Of a DNA stretch of 64,000 bases, positions 49,291 through 62,100 are shown in pieces. The DNA is from Membranipora membranacea. Its lineage: Eukaryota; Bryozoa; Gymnolaemata; Cheilostomatida; Membraniporidae. Location: positions 4,590,001 to 4,654,000 of the forward strand of contig OU612072.1 in assembly GCA_914767715.1 (NCBI GenBank), read 5' to 3'. The first letter of the stretch is position 1; the number at the start of each line of letters is the position of its first letter. A model generated the notes under the pieces. The model was not told where the DNA came from and made no database searches. It saw nothing but the letters and a program-made list of their open reading frames with translations. The translations under genes were made by a program, and so were the position numbers.

Positions 49291-50780
49291 ATATGTTTAC
49301 CTATATCAAATGCTAATGGAATGCTTAGAACTGCATAGTAATTTGTTTTCTAGATTATTCTCGGTCAATACCAGTGTGACTTCAAACAATACTCTTTTAG
49401 CGATTTCAGTATACGTGTATTCCCAGCCTATTTTTCAACATTGTATGTTTACCGTGTTTATCATATCGAAGGCGTGACAAGAATGTGGTTCTAGTCTCAC
49501 AAAAACTATGTCACATGTATGTAGTTTTGAATCATAGGTTTAACTTGGAGTTTTGCTTTCAAATTTCTGTTGAGCAAATGTCAAAGACTGGATTACAATT
49601 TCAGGGACTTGCAAACTGAACAAATTATTGTCAATTATGTCGCAGGTAATTACATTATTATGAATAGGCACATGCCTAAATTTTATTGTTAGGGATAGCT
49701 TATCAAAGTTGGTATTGTGTAGCGATTTTGCAAAATACCACAAAGAAAAAGATTTAAAGAAATTTAAGCAGCAGGAAGCGGTTGCAACAACAAGAAGTAA
49801 CATATCTAACATAGATTATAAGAAAAACCACTGTATCTGTCATTTAATGTTGGCCGTTTCTGTTTTGATGTCTTTTATTCGTTTGGCCATTATCAAATGC
49901 AATGGTCAGAAATGTTTTACCAAATGAAAAAATCCAACCAAATCAAAGGCTTTTCGACAGCTTTGGTTAAATAAACTTAAAGGAAGGATTTAGACATTTT
50001 TCAGGTTGGTCCTGTAAATCTTGAACTTGGCTATATCAATGAGCTAAGTGTAATCTATGATCCCACAAAAATCAATTATTTAAATTGAACGGTTAATAAG
50101 GGGAGTTCCGACAAAATATAACAGGTCTGGACACATTATTTATGGCAAGTATGTGTCCTTTTAAATCTTCCATGTGTGCGATAAAAACAAAATGTAACAA
50201 TGTTTATTTAGTCTGTCATGCCCCAAATTTAAAATCAAGAATTTGATGTTCTTTTACTGTGATAGTGAAGACAAACCCACAGATGTGCAAAATTAGACTG
50301 GCGACACACCGAACAAAAGAAATTACTTAAATTTGTTAAATGTGACATAATGACACTATCAATAAAACTAGAATTCATTGACATTCATTGTATTATCAAT
50401 CAGTACTTATAATATTGGATACTATGGTCATAAAACATTGGTCAGTCATTGCCAACAACTATATACCGCACTTGGCCATGAATACTCATTGTCCCAGTGT
50501 TAGGTACATTTTGTGTATACTCCTATAACCAAAGCCTGACGGGCATCTGAATTAATTAGTCAATCATGACTCACATATTTTGTTAGACTGAAGACTGTTT
50601 TATACTAAATAGAAGTGGATTTAGAGGAATGATCAATTGCAACAGATGACTAAAGTGCATGATCATTGCTACCATTGAAGGCATATCAAAACCTGAAATC
50701 TCATGGTGTGACAATTTATCTAGATTATATAATTTGATACCTCCAAAGTCAACATTTCTCCTTGATAAAGATGGTTTGTT
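49291..50780. other. intergenic, nothing recognised
   Basis: There are only short frames without family pattern and no clear repeat. Confidence 0.5.
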
Positions 50781-50784
50781 TGAG

Positions 50785-50790
50785 TTTATT
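50785..50790 (-). terminator. poly(A) signal of the 38-aa peptide gene
   Basis: AATAAA on the minus strand, about 60 bp after the stop codon of the peptide gene. Confidence 0.7.
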
Positions 50791-50848
50791 TAGACTAAAT
50801 TTCAAAAGAAATAAACTTCACACAGTTGACAGTCTTAATCTTATAAAA

Positions 50849-50965
50849 TTACTTCTTGCCAGCAATACAATTGAATCCTATGCATGGGACACCTGGTAGT
50901 TTGGGAAATGCTGAGCCCATTGCTGCTAGCATGAAGAGTGACATTATGCCGTAAAGGATATTCAT
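50849..50965 (-). CDS. 38-aa secreted peptide precursor, neuropeptide-like
   Basis: The single coding exon (acceptor CTTTTTCAG at 50,969, ATG two codons later) encodes 38 aa. Residues 1-19 (MNILYGIMSLFMLAAMGSA) are a strong signal peptide. The remainder is FPKLPGVPCIGFNCIAGKK, followed by TAA. Two Cys four residues apart can form a six-residue disulfide ring. The ending Gly-Lys-Lys is the usual signal for dibasic trimming and C-terminal amidation. A 5' UTR exon (about 51,546-51,598, GTGAGT donor) joins it across a 577-bp intron, with a TATA box upstream and a poly(A) signal downstream. A neuropeptide/hormone or antimicrobial role is inferred. The CxxxNC ring recalls vasopressin/oxytocin peptides, but there is no neurophysin and no Pro after the ring. 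Confidence 0.75.
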   Translation of the reverse strand: MNILYGIMSLFMLAAMGSAFPKLPGVPCIGFNCIAGKK

Positions 50966-51545
50966 CTTCTGAAAAAGAAATACAATATATTTTACATGTG
51001 AGATGAATCGCTTAATACATTGCTGATTGGAAACTATTTCTTCATTTAGAAAAGTTTGTCATACAATGTCCAACAAACGAGTTATCAGTATCATTTCACA
51101 CCTGCAGTCTAGCTGCCAAAAATTGAGTTCCCCCTCTCAAGACTGGAAATGAATCCCTAGATACTTAAATATCCAATTGTATGCAAATGGTGCCTTTGTC
51201 TTGTTGGAGGACCTTTACCTGGCAGGTACGTGACTTAATGTTTTTTGAATTTGCCTGAGTTAAGGGTTCGCTCCCGAGAACCGCATAGATAATAATACAA
51301 TTAACTTTATTTGCTATTCAGTGCCCCTTGCAGAGTCAATGAGAATACGCTTACATTAAGATCAATGATACATGATAAAACTCATTTGATTAGCGCACCC
51401 TTGTACAAGGTAAGGGTTGGCAAGCTAAGCTATTGTCCAGAGAGCACACCTTCTTTAGCAGCGTGGGTAGTGACCAGAATTCGAAGCTGCAACTCTCAGA
51501 TTGAGAAGCCGTGCCTTGCCTGCCTGATATATTAAATAAACTCAC

Positions 51546-51598
51546 CAGATAGAACTTGCAGTCTGTGATTATCAATGACTTGAGCGAAGCTGATGTTG
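51546..51598 (-). other. 5' UTR exon of the 38-aa peptide gene
   Basis: It ends in TTCTATCTG followed by GTGAGTT. The transcription start is placed about 25-30 bp after the TATA box, so the 51,598 end is approximate. Confidence 0.6.
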
Positions 51599-51620
51599 TG
51601 ATGTCCAGAAACATGTATTG

Positions 51621-51630
51621 GCTTTATATA
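51621..51630 (-). promoter_or_regulatory. TATA box of the 38-aa peptide gene
   Basis: The minus-strand sequence TATATAAAGC is a canonical TATA box, correctly spaced from the inferred UTR exon. Strong TATA boxes are common in highly expressed secreted-peptide genes. Confidence 0.7.
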
Positions 51631-51639
51631 CATGTCCAT

Positions 51640-52544
51640 TCAGGTATGAGTGCAGCGACGGAGCATTATGACTCTGCTGTTTTAGAGAACTATAAATAGC
51701 CAGATGAACAGATGAACATTTAATCACCCTGCAGTGATAGTCTCCCAATCCAACAAGTAACCACATTAAATGAGTCATCAAATGAGATACTTAAGAGAAA
51801 GCCATGATAAGTTGTGTATGTTTTACAATTGTTCTGTGATCTTAGATTATCGGGCTTTGGTACTGAAGCTGCAACAAATCTTGCGATGGGTCATTCGAAT
51901 TCTGAAAACTGCAGGTGTATATTTATATATGTCCGGTGACAGACGTCTCCTATCATGTCACTTCTATTTACCATTGATGGGGTTTCACAGTTTCTCATGT
52001 TGATGGCAATATTAATATCGTACCTGAAACTAAATTGAACCATAGATGACTTATTGCCAAAAATATGGCAAGCAAATTGTGATGTGACCGAAAAATGATG
52101 AAATGGCTTTTAAAGCATCCAAAATCTGAAAGAGCATGTCTTAATTAGGAGATCTAGAAGATAAATGGTCTGCTATCATAAATAGCCGAGATGCCCTTAT
52201 GTCAGTTGTTTTTAACAATCATTACAGTAAAATCCCCTTTTCAATTTTGCTGCCGCTTCGGATATTCTTAGAGAACTGATTTTGTTATGGTGATTTTGCA
52301 TTGCCCCTCCCATCGCAAAACACCAGACTGCCACCAGAATTCTTCTTGGGTGCAATTTTGCTACTGACCTGTCTTTTGCTTCTGTATTTATAACTGTCAA
52401 ACCAAGGACATACACCCCATTGCAGTTTTCTTACCCTAATTTATGACCTTATACCACACTACCAGTGAGCAGAATCTGTGTAGGCCTAAGGATCAAAATG
52501 CTGTTCAGTAAAAAAAAGTTAAGCTACACCGAGGAAGGAGACGA
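51640..52544. other. intergenic, nothing recognised
   Basis: No supported gene. The stretch ends exactly at the left edge of the tandem duplication. Confidence 0.5.
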
Positions 52545-52884
52545 TCCATATAATGCCATTGGCAACGGGTAATACGTATATTACTGATACTAAACTCTAT
52601 CTAAAACCATGTATCCTGTTCTTGAGATTTCATAATGACGAGGCAAAACTGGTTATGATTGTGATCACTACTTTTGATTAACCCGTTCTCCTACTAGTAG
52701 GTGCAGGCCAACGTTTTCAAGATTGACCCGCTTGTGACAATCATTTGCAAATAGATTCCCTTTGCACTGTTGCCAGATACAGATACAGATGAAGGTTGGC
52801 CCTAGCTGGTTACAGGAAGTTGAGGGGCATACTTCTGCCTTGTCAAGGACAGTGACATATCTACAAATTTAGGTGGTACTCTCC

Positions 52885-53430
52885 AGATTTCAGGTCAAGG
52901 TCACAGATGTTTTGTAATTTGGAAGATTCACAGCCAATTCAAGGATATTGGTGTCAGAATTAATCACTTGATTCAATGACGTGATACCAATAAAAGTTAT
53001 GATCAATGAAAATATAATATATGATGAGGATATTTGAATATCATTTCGTCCGATGGTGTCATACCATTAATAATTATTATTGATGACAACATAAGATACC
53101 AATCATAGATACTTAATTTGACACCCTATTATTTCGAAATGTTATACGAGAGGCTAAAGTTGGAATACGTCTAAGACCTTCAATCAATCCATAATCACAC
53201 AAAAGGCGATTGTTAGCCTCACCCCTATTATTTTAATATAAACCATGAATATTCTCAGGCTGAAACTCTATAATTATTATCATATCTTTTCATTGATCAT
53301 AATTTTTATTGGTATCACGTCATTAAACCAAGTGATGAAATCTGACACCAATGTCCTTGAATTGGCTGTGAATCTTCCAAATTACAAATCATCTGTGACC
53401 TTGCTGTGACTTGCAAGTTTCAGAAATCAA
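52885..53430. repeat. foldback-family inverted repeat, copy in unit 1
   Basis: The sequence about 52,885-53,010 (CAGGTCAAGGTCACAGATGT ... TGATCAATGAAAA) is inverted at about 53,288-53,425. Both carry the GTGATACCAATAAAAGTTAT-type word. The modules match those of the 18.8-21.1-kb element. The same structure recurs 4,368 bp later (about 57,253-57,798). Confidence 0.75.
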
Positions 53431-53867
53431 AAATTCCTCTTTAGATATTACAATATGATCATGATTTACGAGTAATAAAATTAAAGTAGCTTGTTTTGTT
53501 GCAGATATTTTGTTAAATTGGCGGACAACACTAGGAAATTTGTGTCGAAATTGATACCTTGGTTTAATGATTTTATACCACTAACATCTGGTCTGAGCAA
53601 AACAATGCGATTTTGAATTCTAGCAAAACTGTGATACTGAATGTGGCTATTACAAGTAAGCCCGCTATGCACCTTGGTCTAACCTATGGAGATGATGATA
53701 TTTTATTCTCCCTCTGAGCACGCCAAGGCGTTTAAGTAGACAACACACCAAAAAAAATTAAACATGTCGACTATAAAATATTAAAATGCTCTCAGCGCTT
53801 ATACCTGATGAGATTGCTGAAACGAATGGGCATGAATAGCAATGGCCGGAAAACTTTCTATGTGCCA

Positions 53868-54033
53868 ATATATGGTCTGTTATCACCTACGCCTGCCCTG
53901 CATGGTACAAGCTATTATCAGGCACTGACAAAAATATAAGATTAGGGAGGATCCAGCGCTCTGCTACCCAGATTGTGCTGCCATTAGCTGGTAACTGACA
54001 ACAGAGGCTTGAGGATCTAGCACTATCAACAAT
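53868..54033 (+). pseudogene. CR1-like LINE fragment in unit 1
   Basis: The frame reads SVITYACPAWYKLLSGTDKN, then RIQRSATQIVLPLAGN, a stop and QRLEDLAL. This is the same tail region as the LINE at 4,340-4,814, with stops. It recurs at 58,236-58,401. Confidence 0.75.
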
Positions 54034-54829
54034 AAACAATAAGGACTCAGAATTGGTGATAAGGCACTATATCTTTTGGTTATACGCTCACCAATATTGC
54101 TAATGATAGTATTTTATGAGATTTGTCAAGCCCATCTTATACTTAGTGTCCCATTAATATTAATATAATGCCAATATCTTGATTACTCAGTGAGATAAAA
54201 AACATTCCATTGCTCAACATTGAATTATCAAGTGAGGAGTCATTTCACAACAATTCAGCTCATTCACTCTGATTGGCTGACTCTGACAAATAAACCTGGC
54301 ATTTTGTTTAACCTATTAATAACACTGGGTATAAAACACGCATCCCATTACTAATCTATTGAAACTCAATGTAAACACAGGGGGTTCCTTTCATAGCAGG
54401 ATAGTCATTTAAACTCACGCTGCAAGAAGTTTAGTGTGAGAGGAACAAAAGTATTAGCTAGTAAAAGTTGGCTGTGGCTGCAGTAAGATACGGTGTATTT
54501 TTGTGATGACATTCTGCACACCTATTTACAACATGAATATCTACTCCGGGCAATATTGAGAGAAAAATAATAATATTTGGCACTGCGGGGAAACTGAGAA
54601 ACGCAGGCTAGAAGACGCTTTATTGAGGTGAGTGCATCCATAAAAAATAATCGATGTCATGAAGAACACACAAAGAAAGTAAATATTCATTTCACAAGTT
54701 GACACATTTTAAAACAGTAAAACAAGAATCAAAATTTTAGAAAAAGCTCCAGAGCTTTCACCTCTGATTTTAGTTCCTGCATTCGCAGGCTTTCCTCTGT
54801 TGAGTTTGTCGCTTGGCTAATGTCATGCT

Positions 54830-56912
54830 TCATGGTGTTGCTTTTTCCTCAACAGAGATAGCCTGCAGCGCCCTCCGCTTTGCCTCTTTTAATGCTGGTG
54901 CTTCTTTTGTCCTTTGATTTTGATAGGCTGATTTGAGAGGCCTGGAGGTTGGAGAAAGTTTCAACTGCTTCCTCGATTGAAGAAACCGGTGAGCCTTCTC
55001 TTTGCCAACATACTTCCTCAGGATGAGCTCTAAAATTGGAGAATGAGACATCTAAACCAAAAGTAATTATCATTAGACAATCCATTTCTCCCACTGCATG
55101 CGAGTATCACACTTTCGATCAATATTCTTTAGCTTTAAAGTTCGTTTGCTGATATGAATTGTTTACTGGGAGGATGAGGAAGATAATGCTTGGCTTTTAT
55201 ATCCGCGTAGGATATTTATCAAAATTTGATTTGCCCTTCCTTCTTGCGATGGTTTCTCTCTAGAAGTCTTCTTTTTATGCACAGCTGCTGGGGTACTGGC
55301 ACAAGCTGGGGTACTAAGCACATTCATCTGATTTTCAGTCCCGATAGCTTCTGACATGTTAGACATTGGTGTCCGAAACCCTGCCATACCTGAAGACTTT
55401 GAGCAAGCTGTAATTATATGTAGTAATGAGAAAGGGTGAAGCCAATATGTGTGTCATGGCTTACAAGTTAACCATTTGCATAACATGTGATTTCAAACCA
55501 ATTAATCCAGATCTCTGTAAAAATTACACTTTTTTAATATATAATATGTTAGGTGTAATTAGGCTGATATCTTTCTTTTGCATCTCTGGATTACCTTTGT
55601 TCGCTGCTGTGTCTAACTCGGAATTTGAGGTGCTAGGCGGATCATTTTTATTTGCAGGGTCGGGGCACCTGCTCGTGTCTGGCATGACAGTTTCACTAGG
55701 TCTAAATGTAGCTTCAGTCTGATCTAAAAGGTCTGGTTGCGGTATGGCCTTGCTTCGTGTTTTAGGTGTAGCTATCACCAATGAAGATGTGTCTGAAATT
55801 GGAATGAAAAGTAATAGCTGTCCGAATATGACATATGGGTTTAATTATATGCTGTTAGTTTCTTCATTGCTAGTGGTTGTCACTTGCATATTGAAACAGC
55901 TGAAGGTTAGCGCTGCATGATTTCAATAACAAGCTGATGCAAAAGTTTTAGCTGGTTATTTACTTAGCATATTTGCTTAGGCAAAGGTCAACACATCCCT
56001 TCATAATGACAATAGCAGTATTGAGATTAGTATGTGGTTTATTGTTAGAATGAATCACATTATGTATGAGCTGGCTTGTGCGTTGAAGGCAAAATTCCAA
56101 GTATCAGCATATTGAGGTCAACAATCATGTGGTCTTATAACCTCAGATCAGCTCATAGAATTTGTTTGATGTGATCGTAGAGGGAAAACTGTTTACTAGC
56201 ATTTGTAAAATTCGTAAGATGTAGCACTTGTATTTTAAGTATTATCTTGTATGTACACTCACTGCCTGGCATTTAATTAGACTGGGTTCACCCTCATTGT
56301 CATATTCATCATTCATTACCTTGTTATAATCCAGTTTGAAGACAAATGTCGAGTTATGCATAGCCAGAATAGTTAGAGTATTCCTTGACATCTCAGTTGA
56401 GGATGCCAGCTGTTGAATGTGACTGAGATTAACAAGGAGGCTTTGTAATGTCCTCACATCGATTGTGTCCAAAGCTGGATGATTTAGCCGCAGCTTGTCA
56501 ATAAACGAGCGCAGTCTCGAAAGGGACAGTCTGGCATTGCTCCCGGATATTTCATGCTTGTTATCTAGATAAAAAGGTTAACATACATAGAGGTTTACAA
56601 CCCCAGTATATGATGTGTTGCAATAACCAGCACTATTTTGTTAATCCAGTCAGATAACGCTTTTGATAACTCTGACTAGATTTTGAGTTTTTTTTTATAA
56701 TTAAATTGAACTTACTGCGAATTTTTTGCAGTGCCTATTCAAGCATTGTCCTGAGAGCTGGTGGAACCACAAACATCATCTCTATGACAATGTTAACTAA
56801 AATATATCCCCAAAAAAAATCTATGAACAATGGTTTTAATTGCAACATAATATAAATGGCCTAATATTTCAAATTTTCTATAATGTTCTACCAACCTATC
56901 ATTGATTTTAGG
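54830..56912 (-). pseudogene. orphan duplicate of the 3' exons of the 61-64-kb gene
   Basis: It contains the same exon set as 59,198-61,280: 56,564-56,320 (or on to 56,260), 55,792-55,595, 55,389-55,167 and the last exon about 55,051-54,830. At its right end only the final bases of the upstream exon are present (CCTAAAATCAATGATAG, 56,896-56,912), cut by the duplication junction. With no promoter and no 5' exons it cannot make the full protein. One substitution (R to K in the RPSETV stretch) separates it from its parent. Confidence 0.75.
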
Positions 56913-57252
56913 TCCATATAATGCCATTGGCAACGGGTAATACGTATATTACTGATACTAAACTCTATCTAAAACCATGTATCCTGTTCTTGAGATTTCA
57001 TAATGACGAGGCAAAACTGGTTATGATTGTGATCACTACTTTTGATTAACCCGTTCTCCTACTAGTAGGTGCAGGCCAACGTTTTCAAGATTGACCCGCT
57101 TGTGACAATCATTTGCAAATAGATTCCCTTTGCACTGTTGCCAGATACAGATACAGATGAAGGTTGGCCCTAGCTGGTTACAGGAAGTTGAGGGGCATAC
57201 TTCTGCCTTGTCAAGGACAGTGACATATCTACAAATTTAGGTGGTACTCTCC

Positions 57253-57798
57253 AGATTTCAGGTCAAGGTCACAGATGTTTTGTAATTTGGAAGATTCACA
57301 GCCAATTCAAGGATATTGGTGTCAGAATTAATCACTTGATTCAATGACGTGATACCAATAAAAGTTATGATCAATGAAAATATAATATATGATGAGGATA
57401 TTTGAATATCATTTCGTCCGATGGTGTCATACCATTAATAATTATTATTGATGACAACATAAGATACCAATCATAGATACTTAATTTGACACCCTATTAT
57501 TTCGAAATGTTATACGAGAGGCTAAAGTTGGAATACGTCTAAGACCTTCAATCAATCCATAATCACACAAAAGGCGATTGTTAGCCTCACCCCTATTATT
57601 TTAATATAAACCATGAATATTCTCAGGCTGAAACTCTATAATTATTATCATATCTTTTCATTGATCATAATTTTTATTGGTATCACGTCATTAAACCAAG
57701 TGATGAAATCTGACACCAATGTCCTTGAATTGGCTGTGAATCTTCCAAATTACAAATCATCTGTGACCTTGCTGTGACTTGCAAGTTTCAGAAATCAA
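57253..57798. repeat. foldback-family inverted repeat, copy in unit 2
   Basis: Same structure as at 52,885-53,430, displaced by 4,368 bp. Inverted arms with the GTGATACCAATAAAAGTTAT-type word flank a spacer of about 275 bp. Confidence 0.75.
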
Positions 57799-58235
57799 AA
57801 ATTCCTCTTTAGATATTACAATATGATCATGATTTACGAGTAATAAAATTAAAGTAGCTTGTTTTGTTGCAGATATTTTGTTAAATTGGCGGACAACACT
57901 AGGAAATTTGTGTCGAAATTGATACCTTGGTTTAATGATTTTATACCACTAACATCTGGTCTGAGCAAAACAATGCGATTTTGAATTCTAGCAAAACTGT
58001 GATACTGAATGTGGCTATTACAAGTAAGCCCGCTATGCACCTTGGTCTAACCTATGGAGATGATGATATTTTATTCTCCCTCTGAGCACGCCAAGGCGTT
58101 TAAGTAGACAACACACCAAAAAAAATTAAACATGTCGACTATAAAATATTAAAATGCTCTCAGCGCTTATACCTGATGAGATTGCTGAAACGAATGGGCA
58201 TGAATAGCAATGGCCGGAAAACTTTCTATGTGCCA

Positions 58236-58401
58236 ATATATGGTCTGTTATCACCTACGCCTGCCCTGCATGGTACAAGCTATTATCAGGCACTGACAAA
58301 AATATAAGATTAGGGAGGATCCAGCGCTCTGCTACCCAGATTGTGCTGCCATTAGCTGGTAACTGACAACAGAGGCTTGAGGATCTAGCACTATCAACAA
58401 T
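58236..58401 (+). pseudogene. CR1-like LINE fragment in unit 2
   Basis: Duplicate of 53,868-54,033, with the same reading frame and the same stop after PLAGN. Confidence 0.75.
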
Positions 58402-59197
58402 AAACAATAAGGACTCAGAATTGGTGATAAGGCACTATATCTTTTGGTTATACGCTCACCAATATTGCTAATGATAGTATTTTATGAGATTTGTCAAGCC
58501 CATCTTATACTTAGTGTCCCATTAATATTAATATAATGCCAATATCTTGATTACTCAGTGAGATAAAAAACATTCCATTGCTCAACATTGAATTATCAAG
58601 TGAGGAGTCATTTCACAACAATTCAGCTCATTCACTCTGATTGGCTGACTCTGACAAATAAACCTGGCATTTTGTTTAACCTATTAATAACACTGGGTAT
58701 AAAACACGCATCCCATTACTAATCTATTGAAACTCAATGTAAACACAGGGGGTTCCTTTCATAGCAGGATAGTCATTTAAACTCACGCTGCAAGAAGTTT
58801 AGTGTGAGAGGAACAAAAGTATTAGCTAGTAAAAGTTGGCTGTGGCTGCAGTAAGATACGGTGTATTTTTGTGATGACATTCTGCACACCTATTTACAAC
58901 ATGAATATCTACTCCGGGCAATATTGAGAGAAAAATAATAATATTTGGCACTGCGGGGAAACTGAGAAACGCAGGCTAGAAGACGCTTTATTGAGGTGAG
59001 TGCATCCATAAAAAATAATCGATGTCATGAAGAACACACAAAGAAAGTAAATATTCATTTCACAAGTTGACACATTTTAAAACAGTAAAACAAGAATCAA
59101 AATTTTAGAAAAAGCTCCAGAGCTTTCACCTCTGATTTTAGTTCCTGCATTCGCAGGCTTTCCTCTGTTGAGTTTGTCGCTTGGCTAATGTCATGCT

Positions 59198-62100
59198 TCA
59201 TGGTGTTGCTTTTTCCTCAACAGAGATAGCCTGCAGCGCCCTCCGCTTTGCCTCTTTTAATGCTGGTGCTTCTTTTGTCCTTTGATTTTGATAGGCTGAT
59301 TTGAGAGGCCTGGAGGTTGGAGAAAGTTTCAACTGCTTCCTCGATTGAAGAAACCGGTGAGCCTTCTCTTTGCCAACATACTTCCTCAGGATGAGCTCTA
59401 AAATTGGAGAATGAGACATCTAAACCAAAAGTAATTATCATTAGACAATCCATTTCTCCCACTGCATGCGAGTATCACACTTTCGATCAATATTCTTTAG
59501 CTTTAAAGTTCGTTTGCTGATATGAATTGTTTACTGGGAGGATGAGGAAGATAATGCTTGGCTTTTATATCCGCGTAGGATATTTATCAAAATTTGATTT
59601 GCCCTTCCTTCTTGCGATGGTTTCTCTCTAGAAGTCTTCTTTTTATGCACAGCTGCTGGGGTACTGGCACAAGCTGGGGTACTAAGCACATTCATCTGAT
59701 TTTCAGTCCCGATAGCTTCTGACATGTTAGACATTGGTGTCCGAAACCCTGCCATACCTGAAGACTTTGAGCAAGCTGTAATTATATGTAGTAATGAGAA
59801 AGGGTGAAGCCAATATGTGTGTCATGGCTTACAAGTTAACCATTTGCATAACATGTGATTTCAAACCAATTAATCCAGATCTCTGTAAAAATTACACTTT
59901 TTTAATATATAATATGTTAGGTGTAATTAGGCTGATATCTTTCTTTTGCATCTCTGGATTACCTTTGTTCGCTGCTGTGTCTAACTCGGAATTTGAGGTG
60001 CTAGGCGGATCATTTTTATTTGCAGGGTCGGGGCACCTGCTCGTGTCTGGCATGACAGTTTCACTAGGTTTAAATGTAGCTTCAGTCTGATCTAAAAGGT
60101 CTGGTTGCGGTATGGCCTTGCTTCGTGTTTTAGGTGTAGCTATCACCAATGAAGATGTGTCTGAAATTGGAATGAAAAGTAATAGCTGTCCGAATATGAC
60201 ATATGGGTTTAATTATATGCTGTTAGTTTCTTCATTGCTAGTGGTTGTCACTTGCATATTGAAACAGCTGAAGGTTAGCGCTGCATGATTTCAATAACAA
60301 GCTGATGCAAAAGTTTTAGCTGGTTATTTACTTAGCATATTTGCTTAGGCAAAGGTCAACACATCCCTTCATAATGACAATAGCAGTATTGAGATTAGTA
60401 TGTGGTTTATTGTTAGAATGAATCACATTATGTATGAGCTGGCTTGTGCGTTGAAGGCAAAATTCCAAGTATCAGCATATTGAGGTCAACAATCATGTGG
60501 TCTTATAACCTCAGATCAGCTCATAGAATTTGTTTGATGTGATCGTAGAGGGAAAACTGTTTACTAGCATTTGTAAAATTCGTAAGATGTAGCACTTGTA
60601 TTTTAAGTATTATCTTGTATGTACACTCACTGCCTGGCATTTAATTAGACTGGGTTCACCCTCATTGTCATATTCATCATTCATTACCTTGTTATAATCC
60701 AGTTTGAAGACAAATGTCGAGTTATGCATAGCCAGAATAGTTAGAGTATTCCTTGACATCTCAGTTGAGGATGCCAGCTGTTGAATGTGACTGAGATTAA
60801 CAAGGAGGCTTTGTAATGTCCTCACATCGATTGTGTCCAAAGCTGGATGATTTAGCCGCAGCTTGTCAATAAACGAGCGCAGTCTCGAAAGGGACAGTCT
60901 GGCATTGCTCCCGGATATTTCATGCTTGTTATCTAGATAAAAAGGTTAACATACATAGAGGTTTACAACCCCAGTATATGATGTGTTGCAATAACCAGCA
61001 CTATTTTGTTAATCCAGTCAGATAACGCTTTTGATAACTCTGACTAGATTTTGAGTTTTTTTTTATAATTAAATTGAACTTACTGCGAATTTTTTGCAGT
61101 GCCTATTCAAGCATTGTCCTGAGAGCTGGTGGAACCACAAACATCATCTCTATGACAATGTTAACTAAAATATATCCCCAAAAAAAATCTATGAACAATG
61201 GTTTTAATTGCAACATAATATAAATGGCCTAATATTTCAAATTTTCTATAATGTTCTACCAACCTATCATTGATTTTAGGTCGTGAAGAATCTCCAGCTG
61301 CGCTACCATGTAATCTCCCACATGAACTTCTTCCTCCAAACAGAGAAGGGCTAGCGGTCGCTTGACTCCGGCTAGCTCCTTACTGAGCTGAGCCTGCAGA
61401 CTAGACTTATCCAGGCCTTCTGTCTCTACATCACGATCATCAAGCTCTGTGCGTAGAGCATGAACCTATAGGTAAGATGTTGGTACATCAGTTATATTAC
61501 TGAAAAATCAAGCCAATTAACAAACCCTCCATTATTTTCTTAGATTAAAAAAAAAGATGATCTAACTTAAAATGATGTTAAGAGTGACCAGCCTCCCTCA
61601 CTGAAGTAGAGCTCGTGGCTGTCTTTGAGTTAAAATTAAATAGTTTCAAAGCAAGGGTTCACTGGTACTCTAATCTTGCCTTGTTTTGTGTGCAAGTAAT
61701 CTTGCGACCTATAGAGTTAATACATTATATGAGATAATCTCCAAAGAAGAAAAAATCACTCACATTGAGATTATCATAGGCTGATATCTGTCCAACCGGC
61801 CTCTTATTCAATCGACTTGTTTCCTGGATTACCTCCATTCTAGCACACAAAGATAGATACTTAGGCTTTGTTAGATTCTGGTAGGTCAGGACAAGACGGA
61901 TGTCAATGCCGCAGTGGCAGGGAAGGTGGCCATTCACCTGATTGCCTGACTCAAATGCCCTTGCTGGAGAATCACCTTGAGAACATGAATTACGATAGAA
62001 TCAGTAGCCTATCTTCATTTTCTTTCACTTTAGGATGTTTGCAACGATGATATTATGGAAAGCTAAAGCTAGCATTCGATGATGACTTGTTACACAATTA

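Larger units (their letters stand above)
52545..56912. repeat. tandem duplication, copy 1 (4,368 bp)
   Basis: Every landmark recurs exactly 4,368 bp later. The only difference I noticed is C at 55,702 against T at 60,070. Copy 1 begins at TCCATATAATGCC (52,545); its right end joins directly to the same sequence at 56,913. It holds foldback-family modules, a LINE fragment and the 3' exons of the 61-64-kb gene. Confidence 0.97.
56913..61280. repeat. tandem duplication, copy 2 (4,368 bp)
   Basis: It begins at TCCATATAATGCC (56,913) and ends at 61,280, where the sequence continues as TCGTGAAG into intact exon instead of TCCATA. This copy is contiguous with the 5' part of the gene and is therefore the one in native context. 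Confidence 0.97.

Noticed and set aside
50849-50965. Calling the 38-aa precursor a vasopressin/oxytocin orthologue
   Set aside because: Only ring size and one Asn agree; the ring is not at the N-terminus, Pro after the ring is missing and there is no neurophysin.
54849-55094. Second overlapping frame in the last exon of the duplicated gene
   Set aside because: It ends early and requires a different phase; the K/R-rich frame starting MSHSP is at least as plausible, so the last exon's frame is left undecided.
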